DNA of 64,000 nt from Planctomicrobium piriforme (GTDB lineage: Bacteria > Planctomycetota > Planctomycetia > Planctomycetales > Planctomycetaceae). The position numbers were made by a program, and so were the translations under genes. The stretch spans positions 1 through 64,000 of the forward strand of contig CAMATH010000013.1 of assembly GCA_945860955.1 (NCBI GenBank), in the 5' to 3' direction. Positions 54,085-63,794 of the stretch are shown piece after piece. Positions within the stretch are counted from its first letter, which is position 1; each line of letters starts with the position of its first letter. The notes under the pieces were generated by a model. It ran no database searches. It was not told the DNA's origin and worked only from the letters and a program-made list of their open reading frames with translations.

Positions 54085-55110
54085 TTACCACTTCGGAACT
54101 TCCATCAGCTCGGGAATGGGATCGATCGTCCAGGACTTGATGGGGGTTTTCCCGTCGCGTCCCATGAGATGAATCGCCTCGCCCACCAAGACCTTCTGTT
54201 TGGTATTGGGGTCGATCTTTTCCTTGCTGCGGAGTTGCTCGATCAGGCGGGCGATCGCGGGATCATCCGGAGTGTTGAACGCACCCACGGTGACAATCGA
54301 ACGGAACCGCTCGTGATAGACAAACGCTTCCATCTTGTACTGGTTGCGCATGACCGTCGCCATTTCGACTGAACTCTTCGCGGCGTTGTCGAGCGAGATC
54401 TTTTTGTCGTCCTGCAGGTCCCGTTCGAAGCTGGCGAACGTGGTGGGCTTGATCGCCGAGTTGCCGTAGAACGACGCCGCGATCAGGGTATATTTCCCCT
54501 TGTTTTCCAGCAGCGAATTGCGGACGCCCGAATTCAGTTGCGCCATCAGAGGATCTTTCGATCGACGCTTGAGTTCGTCCGGGGGAAGCAGCGGATTCGG
54601 CGCGAGGAACGCTTTGTTCAGGGCGAGCGGATGCTCGACCTTCTCTCCGTGGTGCTGGACTTCGACTTTGGGGCTGAATTTCTTGATGAACTTCAGAGTG
54701 GCCTGTGCGGTTTTGTCTTCGACACTCTCATAATTGCCGGCGAGAACTGCGATTTCCCCGTGTTGCGCGGTGTAGTGCCGACGCTGGAGCCGGTGCTTCG
54801 TATCGTAGGTGTCGATATCTTCGATCTGCTCATCCTGCTGGTAGATATACGCCGGTATGTTTTTGGCGCGCAGCAGCGTGACGAGCTGATTGGCGGCTTC
54901 GATGGAATTCTGCCGCTGTTCGGGAGTTTCGCCCGAGAAGCTGGAGACCTTGATCATCCAGGGACCATGCTTCTTGCGAAGATGGTAGACCTTGGAAGGG
55001 TCGGATTCGACGCGGGCCGCCCACACCGCAGTGGGGCCGGCAGCCACCAGCGCCAATCCAAAGAGAAAGGTCAGAGCCCGAACAAACCGAATGCTGTAGA
55101 GCTTCCGCAC
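54085..55110 (-). CDS. Secreted SPOR-like protein of unknown function
   Basis: 341 residues from GTG 55110, chosen for AGGGAG 6 nt upstream and the resulting signal peptide VRKLYSIRFVRALTFLFG...VWA. After the signal a basic segment leads to GPWMIKVSSFSGE...ANQLVTLLRAKNIPAYIY, which resembles a peptidoglycan-binding SPOR fold; later VGAFNTPDDPAIARLIEQL resembles a second repeat of it. No enzyme motif. Probably a periplasmic protein; a role in cell-envelope binding is an inference. Confidence 0.7.
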   Translation of the reverse strand: MRKLYSIRFVRALTFLFGLALVAAGPTAVWAARVESDPSKVYHLRKKHGPWMIKVSSFSGETPEQRQNSIEAANQLVTLLRAKNIPAYIYQQDEQIEDIDTYDTKHRLQRRHYTAQHGEIAVLAGNYESVEDKTAQATLKFIKKFSPKVEVQHHGEKVEHPLALNKAFLAPNPLLPPDELKRRSKDPLMAQLNSGVRNSLLENKGKYTLIAASFYGNSAIKPTTFASFERDLQDDKKISLDNAAKSSVEMATVMRNQYKMEAFVYHERFRSIVTVGAFNTPDDPAIARLIEQLRSKEKIDPNTKQKVLVGEAIHLMGRDGKTPIKSWTIDPIPELMEVPKW

Positions 55111-55389
55111 GAGAGACTCCCTTCTGTCGCGGACGGAACCCAATCGAAAACCGGACGGCCCAGGATGCCGACGTCCTGCGCGTCCTGCGCAAGACGAAAC
55201 GTCACCGAATCCCGCGCTTGCTGTCGGGTTCAACCGACGTAAAGCGAGAGAAAAAGCCGCTGGCCAATGAGGTGGGGGGGGAAATGAACTCGGAGGGGAA
55301 CGTGGTGAGAGCGGGAGTCTACCAGTCCATTCCAGATGAGTAAAGACGAGTTCTTTACTCTGCGCGGCGGAAAACGCAGCATAAAGCCC

Positions 55390-55445
55390 GAGCCGCGCCC
55401 GTCAGAAAGCGGCCAACGGCTACCGCTCTCTGACGGGCGCGGCTC
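55390..55445. repeat. Long inverted repeat, GAGCCGCGCCCGTCAGA arms
   Basis: 17-bp perfect arms (GAGCCGCGCCCGTCAGA and its complement) around about 22 nt that themselves contain AGCGG/CCGCT. The element is a 56-bp palindrome in the 55234-55492 gap, of the kind dispersed as extragenic palindromes in planctomycete genomes. Confidence 0.65.
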
Positions 55446-55492
55446 CGCAGAAACACTTCGTTTACGGCCGCGTGGAATAGCAACCCCGAGAT

Positions 55493-55672
55493 CTAGGCCT
55501 CGGTCACCAGTTCCAGTGTGGTCACCAGCGGGCTGACCCGTTGGGCCTTCGCCAGCAGGGCCGCCTTGTCAGCGTCGCTAGTCGCCTTCGCGAACTTTTC
55601 TCGCAGCTTCTTCAATTTCGCGCGCCGCGCCCGTCGCCGGCGAATCTCGCGGGTACGTTCAGTCGAACCCAT
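55493..55672 (-). CDS. Small basic DUF6800-like protein
   Basis: 59 residues from ATG 55672. Extremely basic start STERTREIRRRRARRAKLKKL, then an alanine-rich helix ATSDADKAALLAKAQRVSPL. Matches the short planctomycete-specific proteins known as DUF6800. The function is unknown; the charge suggests nucleic-acid contact. Upstream in-frame extension to 55831 is rejected for its poor composition. Confidence 0.72.
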   Translation of the reverse strand: MGSTERTREIRRRRARRAKLKKLREKFAKATSDADKAALLAKAQRVSPLVTTLELVTEA

Positions 55673-55868
55673 AACGTGGTGGCAGAACCAGAAAAGGAAC
55701 CGGGCCGGCACTTTTTGGCACATTCCACGAATGCCAGAAGCTGGGGCCGCTTGGGAGGAAACCGAAAGCGTAACAACTCTGGGCACCGGGGTCAATTCGC
55801 TGGGACCCTTCGGTTGCCCGCTCCGATTCAACCAACCAGGAACTCGTAAACTCCAACATCAAAGTCCA

Positions 55869-58800
55869 CTACGCCTTCCAATCCCCCAGCGATTCGATCC
55901 AGTCCGCCGTCCCATCGCGCAACCAACCGTCCAATTGCGCCTGTTCTTTCAATTGCTGTCCGCGACAGCGTGGCACGACCACAAATCGGCAATCGACCTC
56001 CGGGACCGCGGTCATGTCTCCCCACAGCTTCTCGAATTGCGACACGGGGAGGATATCCTCCTGTCCATGTCCCCAGCGTCGTTTGACATCCTTGATGGTG
56101 ATGTAGGTGGGAAGCCGCTGGCTGAATCGACGGACGGCGGCCGAAACGACGCCCGAGTCGGCCAGCGATGTCCGGTCGAGTCCAAACACCGCGAGCAGGC
56201 GATCGATGTTGATCCAGGTCGTCAGCGTGTTGTAGTAGGTGAGTTTGAACTCATCCTCTTCGCGGGGCATGGCCAGCCCTTCAATCATCCGGACGCGACC
56301 ATCGACCCGGGCAAGGCCCCCTCCACGATCGTCAATCCGACGTCCAATCACTTCAAACGTCAGGCAGTCGCCTGATTGCAAATGGAGCCCCAGCAGTCCT
56401 GGATCGAGGTCAGCCCCCAGCGTGTCGATGTTATGGAGCATCAGGTGCTTCAATTGCGGCTGTTCTTGAAGCAGGCGGTGCAGCACCCCGTTGCGGAGCA
56501 GACTGGGAATCTCAAACCAATGTCCGACCGGGTGCAGACATTGCCCTGGAAGGTTCTCAGTGTAATCGTTGCCACAACCGGCTGACTCGGCCCAGGCAAT
56601 CAGGGCGGCGTGCAGACTGGTTCGAACTTTCTCAGCCTGCTCGTCGAGTACCTGATGCGCCGTCTCTTCCCAGGCGAATCGCAGATCGCGGACCATCGGA
56701 ATCAAACGCAACCCGACCGACTGCCCGGGAGACGTGAGAATCGGCCCGCTTGTGGAGGACGTGGCCAGTTGGTCGAGCGCTCGGCGGATGGGACCGTCGG
56801 TCAGGTAGCTTGTCGCGACAATGTGGGGAATCGTTCCCTGAAACTCCCGCGCCCGCCGACGGGTTTTCGCCAGATGCACTTCGAGGAAGCTGCGATAGCG
56901 GCCGGCGAAGCGGTGGAACCGGTGTAGCGCCTTGACCACCCCCGCGCCGCGTGTCCAGCGAGAACCGGCCCCCGCCGCCAGGGTGAACACCCCCACCTCG
57001 CCTCGGGCGATCGCCGCTTGACCGGCCGACCGCATCGCATCGGTGACATCGCGGTCAGCGTGCCAAACGTCTCCGGGAAGGACATCCTGAAGTTCGGTAC
57101 TGACCGCCAGGCGGTTCTGGGCCAGCCCGATCCGCCCGGACTTCAAATCTCCCCGGATCTGTTCATGAAGTTCCGAGTCGAACCCGTTGTCCTTAAGCAG
57201 GGCGGGGAGCGTCGCGCTCGAACCATTCGCCCGCGCCATCGTGGGAAGCAGGCTCGAAAGCAGCAGATCGCTCGCCTGCGCCAGCCGACCGCCCTGGATC
57301 GTTTCCTGCGAGACACGCTGCAACTCGATCCGTTGCAAAGGAGTCAGGTCGCGGGAACTCTGGCGGACCAGGTCCGGAATCACGAGCGCGTAGTATTCCG
57401 CGGGAAGCAGGACATCCGCGCCGGTCAATACGACGGCGGTGGTTCCCTGATCGTTGATCGAGAAATCGTAGACGACAGGTTCCATCGCGAACGGAAAGCC
57501 CTCCTGAAGTTCGCGTTTCACGTCGCGCATCAACGTCTGCATGTAGCCTTGAGCTTGAGTCTTCACCCGGGGATCGAACAGGAAGCCCATCCCTCCCCCC
57601 GACATCCCGCCCAGCATTAAAAAGCCCCAGAAATTCTCGCCGAATTCCCGCTGCGCCCGTTCAATCAGCGTTTCGGTGTAGAAATTCGAGGCCCAGGGAA
57701 TGATCGACTGAATGGGGCCGCGGAAATTGCGGGTCGTCGCCGAGGCGAGTTCCCGCACATCGCCCCGCACCAACGCCGCTTCGATCGATTTCAATAACGA
57801 AATCGCCTCCTGCCGCGCGACGGTCTCTCGCTCGCCTCGCAGCAAGTATTTCTCGGTCACCATCCGCAGGATCGGTCCGACATCCTGAGCCATTCCCCCA
57901 TGCACCAGCACCAGACTGTCGCACAGTTTTCGCCGGGTCTGTTCGTTGATTTCATCAAAACCGTACAGGCGGTGCTGGGGGAGCAGCCGGCCCCGACTGA
58001 CACCAAACTCCGAATCACCCTGGACGGCCCGTTCTCCCGTGATCAGCTTGATTCCGGGCCAGACACCGCCGGAATCCTGCCAGCCTCCCCCCGATCCCCC
58101 CTGCCATTCCCCCAGCACGGCGCGTGCCGCGACCAGTCGACGATCACGTTCGGCCAGCGATCCCTCCAGCGTCGACACTTGACCTGTGGCCCGCATGCAC
58201 GCCGCGATGATGCCGGCCAGCAGATTGGTCGAAACCGCCAGTCGCGATCCCTTGGGGATGTCGTTGACCTTGGTCACGACCTCCAGCCCCAGCCCCGGTC
58301 CCAGCAGCACGGAAAAGACTTCCGACAGCCGCTGGTCGGCCCCTTCCAGTCCGGGGGGGATGATCCCGGCGGCGATCACTCCCGCCTTCACCAACCCCAG
58401 ATAGTCTCCCGCGAAGTCAAAGACCCCTCCCACGGTTTCCACATCGGCCCGGGCCTTCATGTCGACACTGGCCAGTCGCAAGACCGGTTCGTCAATGACC
58501 CGCAGATAGACTTCGACCGGTGGCCGGGGATTGGCGTCGCGCTGGTAGACCCCCAGGTCGATCGACACATTCAGAACCTGAGCCCCCTCGGGATAATCCA
58601 TCCCCAGGAAAAAGATATCGCTCCACGCGCTGTGCGACAGATCCATCCGGACCGGCGTCCTTTCGCACAGCACTGGATACTGCCCCGTTTCGGCATTCCG
58701 GGTGAGAAGTTCCTTGCGGAACCGCAACGGATGATCGAGCGCGTGCCCGGTGCGGAACATCCATTGGTTCCCCTTCACCGAGCGAACGCATCGCCGCACC

Positions 58801-59195
58801 TGCCCGGCCAAGGTTGTGAAAGCCAGTTCATAGTAGGCGGCCGCCAGCGCGCTGGAAACCGCGTCTGTTGGCCCCTGGCTCTCAAAATCCCGGCGGAATT
58901 CGTCGATCGCCTCGTCAAATCGCCGTTCGATCAGGTGTTGATAGCCCGCGTGCGATACCAGACCCCCAAGCCGACCCGGAAGTTTCGCCGGCAGATGGTA
59001 TCGATGGATCGCCGCCAGAAAAAACAGTGCCCGGACCCGTTCATAGAGATTGGTGGCAGTTCGGCGAAACGCATCGAGCTCCCGACAGACGGCGACGAGG
59101 TCAGCCGAATTCGCTGACTCGCACAGCCGTTCGAGTGCCTGGTCTCGCAAACGAGGGTCAGAGGAGGTGATCGCCTCGATCAGATTGGGTTTCAT
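55869..59195 (-). CDS. GHMP-type sugar kinase / UDPGP-type nucleotidyltransferase fusion
   Basis: A 1108-residue two-domain protein. The N-terminal half is GHMP-kinase-like: RTPVRMDLSHSAWSDIFFLG and AQVLNVSIDLGVY (substrate side), IPKGSRLAVSTNLLAGIIAA in the ATP-loop position (the usual GLGTSS glycines replaced by RLAVST) and MLGGMSGGGMGFLFDP (motif 3). The C-terminal half is a UDPGP-type transferase: VGVFTLAAGAGSRWTRGAG, HNIDTLGADLDPGLLG, YNTLTTWINIDRLLAVFG and RRWGHGQEDILPVSQFEKLW. A kinase plus pyrophosphorylase in one chain would make NDP-sugar from free sugar, as Fkp does for L-fucose, but with the domains in the opposite order. The substrate is unknown. Confidence 0.82.
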   Translation of the reverse strand: MKPNLIEAITSSDPRLRDQALERLCESANSADLVAVCRELDAFRRTATNLYERVRALFFLAAIHRYHLPAKLPGRLGGLVSHAGYQHLIERRFDEAIDEFRRDFESQGPTDAVSSALAAAYYELAFTTLAGQVRRCVRSVKGNQWMFRTGHALDHPLRFRKELLTRNAETGQYPVLCERTPVRMDLSHSAWSDIFFLGMDYPEGAQVLNVSIDLGVYQRDANPRPPVEVYLRVIDEPVLRLASVDMKARADVETVGGVFDFAGDYLGLVKAGVIAAGIIPPGLEGADQRLSEVFSVLLGPGLGLEVVTKVNDIPKGSRLAVSTNLLAGIIAACMRATGQVSTLEGSLAERDRRLVAARAVLGEWQGGSGGGWQDSGGVWPGIKLITGERAVQGDSEFGVSRGRLLPQHRLYGFDEINEQTRRKLCDSLVLVHGGMAQDVGPILRMVTEKYLLRGERETVARQEAISLLKSIEAALVRGDVRELASATTRNFRGPIQSIIPWASNFYTETLIERAQREFGENFWGFLMLGGMSGGGMGFLFDPRVKTQAQGYMQTLMRDVKRELQEGFPFAMEPVVYDFSINDQGTTAVVLTGADVLLPAEYYALVIPDLVRQSSRDLTPLQRIELQRVSQETIQGGRLAQASDLLLSSLLPTMARANGSSATLPALLKDNGFDSELHEQIRGDLKSGRIGLAQNRLAVSTELQDVLPGDVWHADRDVTDAMRSAGQAAIARGEVGVFTLAAGAGSRWTRGAGVVKALHRFHRFAGRYRSFLEVHLAKTRRRAREFQGTIPHIVATSYLTDGPIRRALDQLATSSTSGPILTSPGQSVGLRLIPMVRDLRFAWEETAHQVLDEQAEKVRTSLHAALIAWAESAGCGNDYTENLPGQCLHPVGHWFEIPSLLRNGVLHRLLQEQPQLKHLMLHNIDTLGADLDPGLLGLHLQSGDCLTFEVIGRRIDDRGGGLARVDGRVRMIEGLAMPREEDEFKLTYYNTLTTWINIDRLLAVFGLDRTSLADSGVVSAAVRRFSQRLPTYITIKDVKRRWGHGQEDILPVSQFEKLWGDMTAVPEVDCRFVVVPRCRGQQLKEQAQLDGWLRDGTADWIESLGDWKA

Positions 59196-59266
59196 TCGAC
59201 CGGTGAAATGTCGGAAGTCCGCAGGGGCCAGGAAAACTCAGGGCGGGGAGCGCGACAGGAGGTATT

Positions 59267-60139
59267 TCAATCGGAACGAGTCACCGCATCCCGGGAGGGA
59301 CGGTGAGTTGCCAGCAACTCAACGATTTGTGATAACACGCTCTCCCGATCGACACCCGCCAGGGCAAGAGCGAGTTGCGTCGTCAATGTGCCATAGGGAA
59401 TCCCCAGGTCATACCGCGTGCCGACGAGTTCTATCCCCAGGTAGCGTTCGCGAACCGCCAACTCGTTCAATACCTGCGAGAGTGTGGAATGGTTGCCACC
59501 GTTCCGCTCGATCAGTTCCCGAGAAATCGTGAACACACTCGGGGGTAATACGTGCATCCCGAAGAAGCAGAGGTACTTCCCCGTGCGAACCCCGGGCACG
59601 AGCAATTCCTGCTCGGCGACCGTGGGAGTCGGTTTTTCGATCACCCGTTCGATGTCGACGAGCCGGGAACCGGAAACCCGCTGACCGCCAACGACGCCGT
59701 AGTGAGACAACAGTCGTTCACTGGTCGCCTGCACGGCGGAAACGGCACAGTCTTCAGCGGTCGCCGCCTCGATCAACTGCTGGACACAACTTCGTCCGGA
59801 ATCACCGCTGATGTAAAGGTGATCGCCCACGAGATGGAGAAACCGTGACGCGCCAACCACCGACTCGGCACGCAGCAGCGCGTCGGTATAGCCCTTGGGG
59901 TTCGTCTGCTCGATGAAGACAATGCGGGAGAGAAACTCTCTTCCCACAGCGTCAGAAAACTCCCGGACACTCCCGGGCTGGACCACAATGACCAGTTCCT
60001 GAATGGGGGCCGAAAATACCTCTTCGACAATCACCCGCAGCGCAGGCTTCTCGATTCCATCGGAATCCACGAAACGCTGCAACGGGAGGCGCCCCTGGTT
60101 GGGTCCGGCCGCAGTGACAATGGCTTTCTCGATCCTCAA
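59267..60139 (-). CDS. GalU/RmlA-like nucleotidyltransferase with degenerate glycine motif
   Basis: About 290 residues from TTG 60139, chosen because GGGAG lies 8 nt upstream and because the frame above it (to ATG 60277) has only about 50 % G+C at third positions, far below the genes here. Starts LRIEKAIVTAAGPNQGRLPL; the family has AAG-xGTR at this point, so the catalytic Arg position is altered. Then IVEEVFSAPIQELVIVVQPG, LHLVGDHLYI (the metal-binding GDH-D motif) and VIEKPTP are typical. Lies 71 bp after the fusion gene start, same strand; the pair probably acts together on a sugar nucleotide. Confidence 0.78.
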   Translation of the reverse strand: MRIEKAIVTAAGPNQGRLPLQRFVDSDGIEKPALRVIVEEVFSAPIQELVIVVQPGSVREFSDAVGREFLSRIVFIEQTNPKGYTDALLRAESVVGASRFLHLVGDHLYISGDSGRSCVQQLIEAATAEDCAVSAVQATSERLLSHYGVVGGQRVSGSRLVDIERVIEKPTPTVAEQELLVPGVRTGKYLCFFGMHVLPPSVFTISRELIERNGGNHSTLSQVLNELAVRERYLGIELVGTRYDLGIPYGTLTTQLALALAGVDRESVLSQIVELLATHRPSRDAVTRSD

Positions 60140-60312
60140 GCGAATCTCTCCCGACCGATCAACATTCCCGGGGACAGGTGCCGTTCGAACGTCGTGATCA
60201 TAACGAGTCGCGCGAGAAAAATCAGGGAGGATTGCCAATTCCGCATGGTCCCACCGAGTGAGAAGATGGTCCGTCATTCGTCAATTTGTTGGCGATTGAC
60301 TACCTTGAGCTC

Positions 60313-61647
60313 ATGCACCCCTTCATCGAAATCCCTTCGATCTCCCACCCGGTTGTGGGTTCGATCCGCCCGCCCGGTTCCAAGAGCATCACGAATCGGG
60401 CGTTGGTCGTCGCCGCCCTCGCCGACGGGACGTCGAATTTGACCGGCGTCCTCGATAGTCAAGACACCCGCGTGATGCTCGACAGCCTGGGGCGATTGGG
60501 GTTGTCGGTCACCCACAACCCGGCGGCCGCCACGGTCGAGATCTCGGGATGTGCTGGTCACCTTCGAGTCCCACACGCGCGGCTGTGGCTGGAAAACAGC
60601 GGTACGAGCATTCGGTTTCTGACCGCGCTGTGCGCCCTGGGCCGGGGAAGCTATCACCTGGATGGCAACGCCCGCATGCGTGAACGCCCGCTCGGCGACC
60701 TGATTGACGCTCTGAACCAGTTGGGAGCCACAACGAGCTGCGAACTGGGGAATCAGTGCCCCCCGGTGATAGTCGAGGGGACGGGACTGCGCGGAGGAAC
60801 GGCGCGGGTCGCGAGTGGAATTTCAAGCCAGTACCTGAGCGCACTGCTGATGGCCGCCCCGGGCGTGGCCGCCACCGTCACGCTCGCGGTCGCGGGAGAA
60901 CTTGTTTCGGAACCCTATGTCGAAATGACGCTGCGGGTCATGGAGAGTTTCGGCGTTTCTGCAACCCGGCCCCAAGCCGGCCACTACCAGATCGCCCCCC
61001 AGACATATCGTGGCCGCTGCTACGACATCGAACCCGATGCGTCGGCGGCGAGCTATTTCTTCGCTTTGGCAGCCATCACCGGCGGCCGCGTCACTGTGGA
61101 AGGACTGTCGCGATCGGCCCTTCAAGGGGATGTGCGGTTCGTCGACGTGCTGGTGGAAATGGGTTGTCGGCTGGAGGAGTCGGCGGCGGGAATCACGCTG
61201 ATTGGGGGGCCATTGCGGGGCGTCGAGGTCGATATGAACGCCATCAGCGACACCGCCCAGACTCTGGCGGCGGTCGCGCCGTTCGCCAGCGGACCGACCA
61301 CGATCCACAATATCGCCCATGTGCGACACAAAGAAACGGACCGAATCGCCGCCGTCGCGACCGAATTGCGACGCCTGGGCCAGACGGTCGAGGAGCGACC
61401 GGACGGGCTGACTATCCACCCCGCGCCGATTCAGTCCGCGACCGTGGCGACCTACGATGATCATCGGATGGCGATGAGTTTCGCGTTGATTGGCCTGAAA
61501 TCGGCGGGAGTTCGCATTTCGGACCCGGGTTGCACCCGCAAGACGTACCCGAACTATTTCCAGGATCTCTGCCGGCTGTGTGGAATTCCGATGCCTGCCC
61601 TCCAGTCCCCCCCAGACTCGCTGGCAAGCCCGCGCGTTGCGGAATAA
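60313..61647 (+). CDS. aroA: 3-phosphoshikimate 1-carboxyvinyltransferase (EPSP synthase)
   Basis: 444 residues from ATG 60313 (upstream ATG/TTG at 60286 has no better support). Family motifs: [65 protein letters not shown] and the C-terminal [12 protein letters not shown]. It joins shikimate-3-phosphate and PEP in chorismate synthesis and is the glyphosate target. Divergent from the nucleotidyltransferase with about 170 bp between starts. Confidence 0.96.
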   Translation: MHPFIEIPSISHPVVGSIRPPGSKSITNRALVVAALADGTSNLTGVLDSQDTRVMLDSLGRLGLSVTHNPAAATVEISGCAGHLRVPHARLWLENSGTSIRFLTALCALGRGSYHLDGNARMRERPLGDLIDALNQLGATTSCELGNQCPPVIVEGTGLRGGTARVASGISSQYLSALLMAAPGVAATVTLAVAGELVSEPYVEMTLRVMESFGVSATRPQAGHYQIAPQTYRGRCYDIEPDASAASYFFALAAITGGRVTVEGLSRSALQGDVRFVDVLVEMGCRLEESAAGITLIGGPLRGVEVDMNAISDTAQTLAAVAPFASGPTTIHNIAHVRHKETDRIAAVATELRRLGQTVEERPDGLTIHPAPIQSATVATYDDHRMAMSFALIGLKSAGVRISDPGCTRKTYPNYFQDLCRLCGIPMPALQSPPDSLASPRVAE

Positions 61648-61786
61648 GATCGCACTCGGTCGCGAAGTGAGTCCAGTGGAAGATTCGGCCAGCTTGGATT
61701 TTCATTCGACCGAGAGAACAATCGCTAGCATACAGAAGTGACCCGGCGGGATAGCCCGCGGCAGTTCGCACCGTGATGGAGAGAGC

Positions 61787-62713
61787 ATGATCGAGAACGG
61801 CTTGTTGCTGGAACGGGCGTGGCAGCGTCGAAACTGGAAGTGGGTCTACCTGCTGTTAGGGCTGTTGGCGTTCACGATGCCGCTGACACGGTCGTCGCGA
61901 CTTGTCGCCCAGGACGCCGCCGATGAGGAGGAGGCTCCGGAAGAAGAGGACACGGCCGCCGACAAGCCGGCGAAAGGGGCCAAGGGAGGGGTCGACGCGG
62001 CGGCGGAAGAGACGGCTCCCGTCGTCCAGGAAGAATCGTACCTGGAATGGCTGTGGAACGCTTCGGGATATGAAGGGCTGTTGATCGGGTTCGGGTCGAT
62101 TGGACTTGTGGCTCTGGTTGTCACAAACATTATGCACCTGCGGCTGCCGGTTTTTGTGCCCCCCGACTTCGTCAAGGATTTCGAAGGGAAGCTGCAATCC
62201 CGCGATTACCAGGGGGCCTATGACCTGGCCAAAGCGGATGACTCGTTTGTCGCGAAGTTGCTGACCGGGGGACTGGGCCGACTGTCGAAGGGATACGAGG
62301 AGGCACAGCAGGGCATGCAGGAGGTGGCGGAAGACGAAAATATGGCTCTCGACCACCGGCTGAGCTACATCTCGATTATCGGTTCTGTCGCTCCCATGCT
62401 GGGGCTGTTGGGAACGGTGCATGGGATGGTGAGCGCGTTCTCGGTCATCGCGAGTTCGGAAGCGTCGCCCAAGCCGTCGCAGTTGGCGAAGGGGATCACA
62501 CTCGCTCTGGTGACGACACTGGAAGGGCTGATTGTGGCGATTCCCGCGATTATCGCGTTTGCGTTATTCAAGAACTCCCAAGCCCGTGTGGTATTGGAAT
62601 CGACGATGGCCGCGGAGAATCTGCTGATTCGTTTTTCGCAGACGGGCAAGCGTTCGAGTGGTGGCACGGGTTCGGCCCCGGCCGGCGCCTCCGCGACCAC
62701 GCCTCCGGCCTAG
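61787..62713 (+). CDS. exbB: MotA/TolQ/ExbB proton channel protein
   Basis: 308 residues. An N-terminal signal-anchor (WVYLLLGLLAFTMPL) is followed by an acidic Glu/Ala-rich linker (DEEEAPEEEDTAADKP). Three membrane segments of ExbB follow: GLLIGFGSIGLVALVV, LSYISIIGSVAPMLGLLGTVHGMVSA (split by the loop), and LALVTTLEGLIVAIPAIIAF. With the two ExbD proteins it forms a proton-driven motor; the partner receiving the force is not in the window. Confidence 0.9.
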   Translation: MIENGLLLERAWQRRNWKWVYLLLGLLAFTMPLTRSSRLVAQDAADEEEAPEEEDTAADKPAKGAKGGVDAAAEETAPVVQEESYLEWLWNASGYEGLLIGFGSIGLVALVVTNIMHLRLPVFVPPDFVKDFEGKLQSRDYQGAYDLAKADDSFVAKLLTGGLGRLSKGYEEAQQGMQEVAEDENMALDHRLSYISIIGSVAPMLGLLGTVHGMVSAFSVIASSEASPKPSQLAKGITLALVTTLEGLIVAIPAIIAFALFKNSQARVVLESTMAAENLLIRFSQTGKRSSGGTGSAPAGASATTPPA

Positions 62714-62782
62714 TCGCTGTCCGTTCCTGAAACCGCCGAGTGGCGGATTCCGCATCGACCTTCACGCACCGCAGGCAAACAG

Positions 62783-63274
62783 ATGGCGAGCAGCAATTCG
62801 ATTGAAATCGACATGACGCCGATGATCGACATCGTGTTTCAGTTGATCACTTTCTTCATGGTGGTGATCAATTTTGACGCCGCAAATTCCGACGAGCGGG
62901 TGCGGATGGCGGTGAGCGATCTGGCACGTCCCCCGAAGATGAAGCCGCCGGTGGAACTCGTGTTGCAGGTCGGGTTCGAGCGACATCGGGATGCCGCGGG
63001 TAAGGAAATCAAGGATGGGCCGTTTCTGTTTTACAACGGCGATCTGATTCCCGCGCCGAGTTTTGAAAAGGTCTTCCGCCCGATGCTCGACCGGGAGTTT
63101 CAGATCGAGAAGATCAAGGGGAATCTTGATGGGGACGGCAAGGCCAAAACGCCGGTGGTCATTCGCGCCGACGCGGAGTGCGCGACCGGCGACGTGCAGA
63201 AGTTGATCCAGATCTGCCAGCAGGCGGGGTACGAGAAATTCTCGCTGAAGGCGATGCAGCCGGAGGGGAAGTGA
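62783..63274 (+). CDS. exbD: ExbD/TolR-family protein (first copy)
   Basis: 163 residues. A single N-terminal membrane segment IDMTPMIDIVFQLITFFMV contains the conserved Asp used for proton conduction, followed by a periplasmic domain ending CQQAGYEKFSLKAMQP. It lies between exbB and the second exbD. Confidence 0.9.
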   Translation: MASSNSIEIDMTPMIDIVFQLITFFMVVINFDAANSDERVRMAVSDLARPPKMKPPVELVLQVGFERHRDAAGKEIKDGPFLFYNGDLIPAPSFEKVFRPMLDREFQIEKIKGNLDGDGKAKTPVVIRADAECATGDVQKLIQICQQAGYEKFSLKAMQPEGK

Positions 63275-63277
63275 GCG

Positions 63278-63781
63278 ATGGCGATCAAGCTCAAAAAGGG
63301 TTCCGGCGGATTCGAAAAGATCCCCATCGACATGACGCCGATGATCGATTGCGTGTTTCAGTTGATCATATTCTTCATGTTGACGTTGAAAATTCGGGCG
63401 AACGAAGGGGACTTCAACATCAACATGCCGCTGGGACAGGGAGTGGGCCAGCAGTCCGAACTCCCCCCCATTAAGGTTCGGCTCGAAGCGAATCCGGATG
63501 GGACACTGCGGACGATCGCGATTGGCCGGCAATCGCTGGGGAACGATCAGCGGGCGTTCGCGCTGCTCAACCAGGAGGTATTGAGCCTGGTCGGCCGCCC
63601 GGGGGCCGCGTTCAGCAAGGACATCGAAGTGGAACTCGACGCCGACTATGAGCTGCAATATCAATACGTGGTCTCGGCGATGACCGCGTGTACCGGCAAG
63701 GTCGACGAAAAGACGGGCCAGCCGTTGCGGTTCGTGGAGAAGATCAAATTCGCGCCGCCGAGGGCGAAGCGGGCGAAGTAA
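63278..63781 (+). CDS. exbD: ExbD/TolR-family protein (second copy)
   Basis: 167 residues with the same N-terminal IDMTPMIDCVFQLIIFFML segment and its Asp. Starts 4 bp after the first ExbD stop. Its periplasmic part differs from the first copy, so the two probably form a mixed ring with one ExbB, a common planctomycete arrangement. C-terminal residues FAPPRAKRAK are basic. Confidence 0.9.
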   Translation: MAIKLKKGSGGFEKIPIDMTPMIDCVFQLIIFFMLTLKIRANEGDFNINMPLGQGVGQQSELPPIKVRLEANPDGTLRTIAIGRQSLGNDQRAFALLNQEVLSLVGRPGAAFSKDIEVELDADYELQYQYVVSAMTACTGKVDEKTGQPLRFVEKIKFAPPRAKRAK

Positions 63782-63794
63782 ACAGAGTTCTGAC

